A stretch of 6,685 nt of DNA, taken from positions 1-6,685 of the forward strand of contig CAMFYM010000070.1 of NCBI GenBank assembly GCA_946002045.1, read 5' to 3'. The notes below the pieces were generated by a model. That model searched no databases. It was not told where the DNA came from and saw only the letters and a list, made by a program, of their open reading frames with translations. Each line of letters starts with the position of its first letter. Positions within the stretch are counted from its first letter, which is position 1. Positions 1 to 3,610 of this stretch are shown here, in pieces. A program made the translations under genes and the position numbers. Source of the DNA: an uncultured Clostridia bacterium (GTDB taxonomy: Bacteria > Bacillota > Clostridia > Oscillospirales > Acutalibacteraceae).

Positions 1-247
1 TACCAAGCATAACAGACAGCGTAGCCGTTATTGAAAAGTAAAGCCAGTCAAGACCCACCGGATGAAAAGCAGTAATCAGTGGAGTGCAAAGCATTGCAAA
101 GGCAAAACCGATAAAAGCAAGTATTCCAACAAAAAGCAGAACATAGGATATTGTTGCTTTTGTGGATTTCCTTACGCCTGTCCTTTTATCTGTGTAATAG
201 CCTTTGTTTATTTCTAAAAGTTGCTTTTTTAATAACGCTTTAAACAT
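1..247 (-). CDS. ABC-2 type exporter permease, N-terminal part (cut by window edge)
   Basis: The first 82 codons of a membrane protein are visible, running off the left edge. The start is an ATG at 247-245, one base after the TGA of the upstream ATPase gene. A GGAGA ribosome binding site lies inside the end of that gene, so the two are translationally close and surely one operon. The protein begins MFKALLKKQLLEINKGYY and has a basic cytoplasmic N-terminus of about 35 residues containing TDKRTG. A hydrophobic segment follows at about residues 38-58 (YVLLFVGILAFIGFAFAM), and a second begins near residue 68. A short basic N-terminus before a long hydrophobic segment is typical of the permease partner of one-cassette ABC-2 exporters in Clostridia. 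The membrane role follows from the hydrophobicity and the adjacent ATPase; the substrate cannot be told. Most of the protein lies outside the window. Confidence 0.8.
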   Translation of the reverse strand, partial: MFKALLKKQLLEINKGYYTDKRTGVRKSTKATISYVLLFVGILAFIGFAFAMLCTPLITAFHPVGLDWLYFSITATLSVMLG

Positions 248-248
248 A

Positions 249-953
249 TCAATTCTCCAATTCAAGAAAAGCATCCTCAAGTGAGGAGTCGCCTTTAATC
301 TCATCAACAGTTCCCGATGCTATAAGGCAACCGTTTTTGATTACAGCCACCTTGTCACAAAGCCTTTCGGCAACCTCAAGCACATGGGTTGAAAAGAAAA
401 TTGCTCCTCCTTCCTGACACACATTTCGCATTATTTGCTTAAGAGTGTGAGTTGCCTTTGGGTCAAGACCTACGAATGGCTCATCCATAATTATCAGCTT
501 AGGGCTGTGAATAAGTGCAGAGATAATAACTAATTTTTGCTTCATACCGTGGGAATATGATGCAATGGACTCGCCCAAATTTTTATCAATTTCAAGCTCT
601 GTTGCATATTTATTTATGAGGGCTGCTCGCTCCTGTGTGGAAATGTGAAAAACATCTGCAATAAAGCTCAGGTATTCCATACCTGTCATAAAGCTGTAAA
701 TATCGGGATTATCCGGTATATATGCGATTTTTGATTTGCACTCTATTGGGTTATCCTTAACAGATGTGCCGTCAATATAAATATTGCCCTGTTCAAATCC
801 AAGAATACCGGCAATACATTTCAGCGTTGTTGTTTTGCCTGCACCATTGTGACCGATAAAGCCATAAATTTCGCCCGGCGAAATGTGTAAATTAAGATTA
901 TTGACAGCCGTTTTGCTGTCATATTTTTTTGTTAGATTTTCAATCCTTAACAT
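249..953 (-). CDS. ABC transporter ATP-binding protein (ABC-2 exporter type)
   Basis: A complete 234-residue nucleotide-binding subunit, the normal length for a single cassette. It powers the membrane permease encoded directly downstream. All core motifs are visible: Walker A GHNGAGKTT at residues 34-42, ABC signature SHGMKQ at 134-139, Walker B LIIMDEP at 153-159, D-loop GLDP at 162-165 and the switch histidine H190 in STH. At the Q-loop position the sequence reads YIPDNPD (78-84), with Asp rather than Gln. Non-Gln residues here are common in this exporter branch, so I do not read it as a defect. The start is supported by a GAGG site about seven bases upstream. It follows a tetR-family gene on the same strand, separated by 183 bases holding a gene remnant and an inverted repeat. 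A TATAAA hexamer (complement of 990-995) could be a -10, but I see no good -35, so read-through from the regulator is equally possible. The exported substrate (drug, peptide or other) cannot be told. Confidence 0.93.
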   Translation of the reverse strand: MLRIENLTKKYDSKTAVNNLNLHISPGEIYGFIGHNGAGKTTTLKCIAGILGFEQGNIYIDGTSVKDNPIECKSKIAYIPDNPDIYSFMTGMEYLSFIADVFHISTQERAALINKYATELEIDKNLGESIASYSHGMKQKLVIISALIHSPKLIIMDEPFVGLDPKATHTLKQIMRNVCQEGGAIFFSTHVLEVAERLCDKVAVIKNGCLIASGTVDEIKGDSSLEDAFLELEN

Positions 954-1002
954 AAAATTGCCTCATTTCTGTTAATCTGTATTGTTTATTTTATAGTCGG
1001 CA

Positions 1003-1030
1003 GTATCAGGTATTAAGTATTTACCGATAC
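1003..1030. promoter_or_regulatory. Inverted repeat upstream of the ABC exporter genes, possible operator
   Basis: The arms GTATCAGGTA (1003-1012) and TACCGATAC (1022-1030) are complementary except for one extra base, with nine bases between them. The element lies 50-77 bases before the ATPase start, just upstream of a TATAAA hexamer, which suits an operator. The neighbouring TetR-family protein is the obvious candidate ligand, but that is inference. The arm sequence GTATCGG also recurs on the minus strand in the spacer of the tetR promoter. The element overlaps the apparent DUF5131 remnant. Confidence 0.35.
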
Positions 1031-1123
1031 GATAATTGATGCCTTTTGATTTTCAACGGTGCAGCCGTGCCAAGGATTCCAGTCCTCATAAACGGATTTG
1101 TCCTTTATTTTTTTATCATAAAA
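1013..1123 (-). pseudogene. Probable remnant of a DUF5131 (phage Gp37/Gp68-like) gene
   Basis: Between the regulator and the exporter the minus strand has an open stretch with no in-frame ATG. Its peptide contains DKSVYEDWNPWHGC before continuing as unrelated sequence to a TAA at 1015-1013. WNPWHGC, encoded by the complement of 1061-1081, is the characteristic opening motif of DUF5131 proteins, where it is normally followed by a K-x-S-x-GC-x-x-CY pattern. That continuation is missing, so similarity stops just after the first Cys. In another frame the stretch 1052-972 stays open and ends in IGKYLIPDTADYKINNTD. This might be the other end of the same gene joined by an internal deletion, but I cannot confirm it. 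DUF5131 proteins are radical-SAM-like and often phage-borne. The assignment rests on one motif recalled from the family; a chance match or a tiny unknown peptide gene is the alternative. Confidence 0.45.
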
Positions 1124-1136
1124 TTATTGCTTAAGC

Positions 1137-1742
1137 TCAATCCTTTCTTGTGGGGTGAACAGTATATTTTGATTTATCAAGATTTTTTATTGCCGTAAGG
1201 GTGCCTATGTATGACAGACCCAAATATTCATCAAGCTGCTCGTCCGTAAATCCACAGGTATTTGATGATACAAGATAGCAAATTCCAAGTCCGTTAATAA
1301 GTGTTTGCTTAAATAACAGCTCCACCTGACTGTCGTCAAGCTCTGTTTGCTCCTTTATTGCCTTAATACATATGTCTGCTGCCGGAAAATTCATAATCAT
1401 ATTGTCATAATTTATATTGCTTTCACTAGAATTCATAAACAATACTTTAAAAAGATTAGGATATTCCTTTGCATATTCAATCATACGAAGTCCGAAGGCC
1501 TTGAACACAGGAGTGTAATTAAGACCCTCGTTAATGAATTGCGAATACTGCCTTTCAACCTCTTTAAAAACCTCTTGCTTTAAATCCTCCATATTTTCAA
1601 AGGCAACAAACACAGGGGTGGAGGAGGTGCCCAGCTGCTTGCCAACCTCCCTTGCAGTAAGAGCAGATATTCCTTGCTCTCTTGTAACGTCAACTGCTGC
1701 CTGTATGATTTGCTCTTTTGTAAATTTTGCTTTTGGTGGCAT
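1137..1742 (-). CDS. TetR/AcrR-family transcriptional regulator
   Basis: A 201-residue DNA-binding repressor-type protein. The start at 1742 is chosen because a perfect AGGAGG lies seven bases upstream; an in-frame ATG at 1790 would put that site inside the coding region and lies at the expected transcription start. The N-terminal domain (about residues 7-55) shows the family pattern: FTKEQIIQAAVDVTREQG forms the first helix, and the helix-turn-helix runs from ALTAREVGKQLGTSSTPVF into VAFENMEDL. The remainder (about 60-190) is a helical ligand-binding and dimerisation domain with no specific signature. The ligand is unknown. The downstream exporter suggests local control of that transporter, a common pairing, and an inverted repeat between promoter and gene suggests autoregulation. 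No convincing terminator follows the gene, so transcripts may continue into the exporter genes. Confidence 0.9.
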   Translation of the reverse strand: MPPKAKFTKEQIIQAAVDVTREQGISALTAREVGKQLGTSSTPVFVAFENMEDLKQEVFKEVERQYSQFINEGLNYTPVFKAFGLRMIEYAKEYPNLFKVLFMNSSESNINYDNMIMNFPAADICIKAIKEQTELDDSQVELLFKQTLINGLGICYLVSSNTCGFTDEQLDEYLGLSYIGTLTAIKNLDKSKYTVHPTRKD

Positions 1743-1766
1743 AGCACTACCTCCTGTTAATTTGAT

Positions 1767-1800
1767 TATATAACAAGTGTTACATATCATCAGTTACACA
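1767..1800. promoter_or_regulatory. Probable operator of the tetR-family gene (inverted plus direct repeat)
   Basis: TATATAAC (1767-1774) and GTTACATA (1779-1786) form an inverted repeat with one mismatch and a four-base centre. A further half-site copy GTTACACA lies at 1793-1800, 14 bases on, and overlaps the -10 hexamer at 1798-1803. The cluster sits between the promoter and the ribosome binding site, where a bound repressor would block transcription. This fits TetR-family autoregulation, but binding by this protein is inference. Confidence 0.5.
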
Positions 1801-1826
1801 ATATCACATAATGCCGATACTGTCAA
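1798..1826 (-). promoter_or_regulatory. Sigma-A type promoter of the tetR-family gene
   Basis: On the minus strand TTGACA (complement of 1821-1826, a perfect -35) is followed by a 17-base spacer and TATTGT (complement of 1798-1803, -10). Transcription would start near 1791, leaving a leader of about 50 bases before the ATG at 1742. Confidence 0.75.
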
Positions 1827-1855
1827 TACCCTTTGAAAAAAATCAAAAACGGCAT

Positions 1856-1892
1856 AAAAATTACCCCTGCATTGCAATAGTATAGCAGGGGT
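1856..1892 (-). terminator. Rho-independent terminator of the ZIP transporter gene
   Basis: Perfect eight-base arms ACCCCTGC (1863-1870) and GCAGGGGT (1885-1892) enclose a 14-base loop. Read on the minus strand, the hairpin begins 18 bases after the ZIP stop codon and is followed by AATTTTTA, with further T-runs beyond. The loop is longer than usual, but the GC-rich stem and U-tract fit. It would insulate the ZIP gene from the downstream regulator promoter. Confidence 0.75.
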
Positions 1893-1909
1893 GAAATTTA
1901 TTTGATAAA

Positions 1910-2692
1910 TTATCCTAATGTTACATCTAAAAACAGCATTAGCGAAAAGCCACACATAAACAATATTGTTGCCAAATTTGAGTGCTCACCCTCCGACATT
2001 TCAGGTATCAGCTCTTCAACCACAACATATATCATAGCACCTGCAGCAAAGCCCAAAAGATATGGCAAAATAGGGATAACAAGGCTTGATAGTAGTATTG
2101 TTATCAGACCGGCTATGGGCTCTACAATACCGGAACCCACTCCGTATAAAAAAGCCTTGCCCTTTGAAACACCGTTGCTCCTTAATGGCATAGAAATTAT
2201 AGCACCCTCAGGGAAGTTTTGAATTGCTATGCCTATTGCTAATGTTAAGGCTGCAGCAGCAGATATGCTTGCCTGTCCCGAAATCCACCCTGCATAAATA
2301 ACACCAACTGCCATACCCTCAGGTATGTTATGTAATACAACGGCAAGTACCATCATCGTTGTTTTTTGCAGGCTTGTTTTAGGTCCCTCGGTGGTGTTGT
2401 TAAGATGAATGTGGGGAGTTATTGTGTCAAGCAACAGCAAAAACATCATACCAAGGCAAAAGCCTATTATCGCAGGTAATGCTGCAAGCTTGCCCATATG
2501 CTCACTTTGCTCTAACGCAGGAATAATCAGGCTCCAAATTGCAGCAGCCACCATTACGCCGGATGCAAAGCCTGTCAACATCTTTTGCAGCCTGTGGTTC
2601 ATTTGCTTTTTCATTACAAAAACACAGGCAGAGCCTAAGGCAGTTCCTAAAAAGGGAATAAGCAATCCCTGTGCAACTATTGAGTATTTCAT
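1910..2692 (-). CDS. ZIP-family divalent metal transporter (ZupT/GufA-like)
   Basis: A complete 260-residue integral membrane protein that should import divalent metal ions such as zinc. About eight hydrophobic segments can be seen, as in the family (roughly residues 5-25, 38-58, 70-90, 112-132, 143-167, 180-200, 203-224 and 240-258). The two family motifs are intact: HNIPEG at 121-126 and QNFPEG at 158-163. H121, N122, E125, Q158, E162 and E191 have the same spacing as the transport-site residues described for the bacterial ZIP protein BbZIP; N159 replaces the Asp at one of these positions. The loop after the third segment carries only HIH (93-95), so there is no long histidine-rich stretch. 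The start is supported by AGAGG about nine bases upstream. It is a single-gene unit with its own promoter and terminator. ZIP specificity is broad, so zinc, iron or manganese cannot be separated by sequence. Confidence 0.93.
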   Translation of the reverse strand: MKYSIVAQGLLIPFLGTALGSACVFVMKKQMNHRLQKMLTGFASGVMVAAAIWSLIIPALEQSEHMGKLAALPAIIGFCLGMMFLLLLDTITPHIHLNNTTEGPKTSLQKTTMMVLAVVLHNIPEGMAVGVIYAGWISGQASISAAAALTLAIGIAIQNFPEGAIISMPLRSNGVSKGKAFLYGVGSGIVEPIAGLITILLSSLVIPILPYLLGFAAGAMIYVVVEELIPEMSEGEHSNLATILFMCGFSLMLFLDVTLG

Positions 2693-2722
2693 ATTTATAA
2701 CCTCTTTTCATACTGTAATATG

Positions 2723-2751
2723 ATTATCTCACTTGCAGGTCTATTGTTCAA
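2723..2751 (-). promoter_or_regulatory. Sigma-A type promoter of the ZIP transporter gene
   Basis: Minus-strand TTGAAC (complement of 2746-2751, -35), a 17-base spacer and GATAAT (complement of 2723-2728, -10) precede the ZIP gene. The start of transcription would fall near 2715, about 23 bases before the ATG at 2692. Confidence 0.7.
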
Positions 2752-2754
2752 TAG
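2741..2754. promoter_or_regulatory. Palindrome over the -35 of the ZIP promoter, possible operator
   Basis: CTATTG-TT-CAATAG is a perfect 6-2-6 palindrome covering the whole -35 hexamer. A protein bound here would block RNA polymerase. The central TTGTTCAATA recurs exactly at 2810-2819, in the same divergent intergenic region. It does not match the zinc-uptake (Zur) box I know for Firmicutes, so the regulator is unknown, and a 14-base palindrome in AT-rich DNA may be chance. Confidence 0.35.
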
Positions 2755-2834
2755 CTTTTTGCATTTTTTTATATTTTCTTTATATGCTTGTGAAAGATTA
2801 CGGATTTTGTTGTTCAATAATTTAGAGGTTGAAT

Positions 2835-2900
2835 ACAAAAAATCAATTAACCGTGGACAAAATCCACTGCCTGTTCATTGTTCAGGTAATTGATTTTTGT
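2835..2900. repeat. Terminal-inverted-repeat element with two internal hairpins
   Basis: AAAAATCAATTA (2838-2849) pairs perfectly with TAATTGATTTTT (2887-2898). With one bulged A the pairing extends to 2835-2836 and 2899-2900, giving a stem of about 14 pairs. The 37 bases inside hold two further hairpins: GTGGA/TCCAC (2853-2857 and 2863-2867, loop CAAAA) and CCTG/CAGG (2870-2873 and 2883-2886). The whole could fold as a three-way junction. It lies in the divergent region between the ZIP and lipoprotein promoters, and its right arm overlaps the lipoprotein promoter. It could be a small MITE-like or REP-like element, or a cis-regulatory structure. Whether other copies exist in the genome is not visible here. 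Confidence 0.6.
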
Positions 2901-2906
2901 TATAAT
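2878..2906 (+). promoter_or_regulatory. Extended -10 promoter of the lipoprotein gene
   Basis: TATAAT at 2901-2906 is a perfect -10, preceded by TG at 2898-2899 (extended -10 pattern TGnTATAAT). A weak -35, TTGTTC, sits 17 bases upstream at 2878-2883. Transcription should start near 2912, giving a leader of only about 13 bases. The TG comes from the right arm of the inverted-repeat element, so the element forms part of the promoter. Confidence 0.65.
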
Positions 2907-2924
2907 GATTTTGAGGTGATAAAT

Positions 2925-3347
2925 ATGAAAAGAAATATTGCTGCTTTTAGTATGGCTGTACTCCTTTTGCTCTCCCTTGTTGGGTGCTCTTTTCAACAGA
3001 CTGATTTTAAGGATGTTAAAATTGACTATGCATCGTCGGAGCTTCATAGCAAGGAGGATATAGATAATGCAGCGAATGAAGTGTTTAATGTGTTTTCAGA
3101 ATTTGATGACGCAGTGCTGTACTCTTTAGAATACAGTGGAGATGAGATAAGCAGTAGCAACATTGATTATTGTCAGGAGCTTTTGACTGATAAGAAAATA
3201 GTTGACTGCATTGTTTTTAAAAGTCATTTCAAAACAACAAAGCATGCGAAGGCTGCATGGGAGCCTGATGAGGATTACTATTGGGATTGGTATGTGGCAA
3301 AGGATGACCATGGCACCTTTACAGTTGCAACCTACGGTTATTGTTAA
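2925..3347 (+). CDS. Small lipoprotein of unknown function
   Basis: A 140-residue exported protein. The start at 2925 is preferred over an in-frame ATG at 2829 because GAGGTG lies eight bases upstream, the promoter at 2878-2906 lies downstream of the earlier ATG, and it places a typical signal peptide at the N-terminus. This comprises KR at 2-3, a hydrophobic core at about 5-19 and the lipobox LVGC at 18-21. Cys21 should be lipidated and anchor the protein outside the membrane. The mature part is acidic, with a helical stretch around 43-60 (KEDIDNAANEVFNVFSEF), and ends in an aromatic region at 112-140 containing AWEP, DYYWDWYV and a final YGYC. The pattern AWEP...WDWYV...YGY resembles hypothetical secreted proteins of Clostridia that I recall, but I cannot assign a named domain. 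It is monocistronic, with its own promoter and terminator, divergent from the metal transporter. No function should be assigned. Confidence 0.8.
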   Translation: MKRNIAAFSMAVLLLLSLVGCSFQQTDFKDVKIDYASSELHSKEDIDNAANEVFNVFSEFDDAVLYSLEYSGDEISSSNIDYCQELLTDKKIVDCIVFKSHFKTTKHAKAAWEPDEDYYWDWYVAKDDHGTFTVATYGYC

Positions 3348-3356
3348 TTCATAGCT

Positions 3357-3389
3357 AAAGGCTTAAGGATTTTTCCTTAAGCCTTTTTT
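3357..3389 (+). terminator. Rho-independent terminator of the lipoprotein gene
   Basis: A perfect 13-base stem, AAAGGCTTAAGGA (3357-3369) with TCCTTAAGCCTTT (3374-3386), has a TTTT loop and ends in six T (3384-3389). It begins nine bases after the lipoprotein stop codon. There is no T-run on the opposite strand, so it works in the plus direction only. Confidence 0.93.
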
Positions 3390-3409
3390 CTCATCCATAT
3401 ATGCACCTC

Positions 3410-3463
3410 ACATATTGAAATTTATCTATATGTTAATATACATATTCATATTTGCCAATATGT
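3410..3463. promoter_or_regulatory. 54-base imperfect dyad symmetry upstream of the oxidoreductase operon
   Basis: Two nested inverted repeats share one centre (between 3436 and 3437): outer arms ACATATTG (3410-3417) and CAATATGT (3456-3463), inner arms ATATGT (3428-3433) and ACATAT (3440-3445). By hand count 19 of 27 base pairs across the dyad match. It starts after the lipoprotein terminator and lies about 90-140 bases upstream of the next promoter. This could be a two-site operator or an AT-rich bendable segment. No known regulator is recognised. Confidence 0.4.
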
Positions 3464-3472
3464 TTTCGTCTT

Positions 3473-3495
3473 TTGTTAATTGTTTCCTTTAACAA
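3473..3495. promoter_or_regulatory. TTGTTAA/TTAACAA inverted repeat
   Basis: TTGTTAA (3473-3479) and TTAACAA (3489-3495) form a perfect seven-base inverted repeat with a nine-base spacer. These half-sites equal those of the clostridial Rex (NADH/NAD+ sensing) box as I know it, which would suit a pyridine-nucleotide oxidoreductase. However, the Rex box has a four-base spacer, so a functional Rex site is doubtful. Confidence 0.3.
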
Positions 3496-3500
3496 TGAAA

Positions 3501-3527
3501 ACATTATAATGAAAAGCATTATAATGT
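3501..3527. promoter_or_regulatory. Perfect 11-5-11 palindrome upstream of the oxidoreductase promoter
   Basis: ACATTATAATG (3501-3511) and CATTATAATGT (3517-3527) are exact inverted repeats around AAAAG. Each arm also contains CATTATAATG, itself a perfect palindrome, so the same ten bases occur twice, 15 bases apart. The element ends 22 bases before the -35 at 3550, a position fitting an activator or an upstream-bound repressor. The TTATAAT/ATTATAA cores match PerR-type half-sites but are seven bases apart rather than one. Confidence 0.5.
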
Positions 3528-3549
3528 AATACTTTTACGCTTATTTATA

Positions 3550-3578
3550 TTGACAAATCTTTAACATAGTCTTAAAAT
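3550..3578 (+). promoter_or_regulatory. Sigma-A type promoter of the oxidoreductase-hypA operon
   Basis: A perfect -35 TTGACA (3550-3555), a 17-base spacer and TAAAAT (3573-3578, one base off TATAAT). Transcription should start near 3585, giving a leader of about 26 bases that contains a strong GGGGAGAG ribosome binding site (3599-3606) before the ATG at 3611. Confidence 0.8.
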
Positions 3579-3610
3579 AATATGTTGTAGATTATTATGG
3601 GGAGAGATTT

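Noticed and set aside
1131..1140. Short GCTTAAGC palindrome at the end of the TetR-family gene as a terminator
   Set aside because: Only eight self-complementary bases with no loop and no directly following U-run; too weak to call.
1743..1790. Longer start for the TetR-family gene at 1790
   Set aside because: It would add 16 residues that encode the AGGAGG site itself and would begin at about the predicted transcription start; the ATG at 1742 is far better supported.
1902..2222. Open frame on the plus strand opposite the ZIP gene
   Set aside because: It is antisense to a gene with full family motifs, and its peptide shows no recognisable domain or ribosome binding site.
2829..2924. Longer start for the lipoprotein gene at 2829
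   Set aside because: It would run through the inverted-repeat element and the TATAAT promoter and would bury the signal peptide; no ribosome binding site of note precedes it.
3501..3527. A standard PerR or Fur box
   Set aside because: The TTATAAT half-sites agree but are seven bases apart instead of one, and the Fur 19-base pattern does not fit; kept only as an unassigned palindrome.
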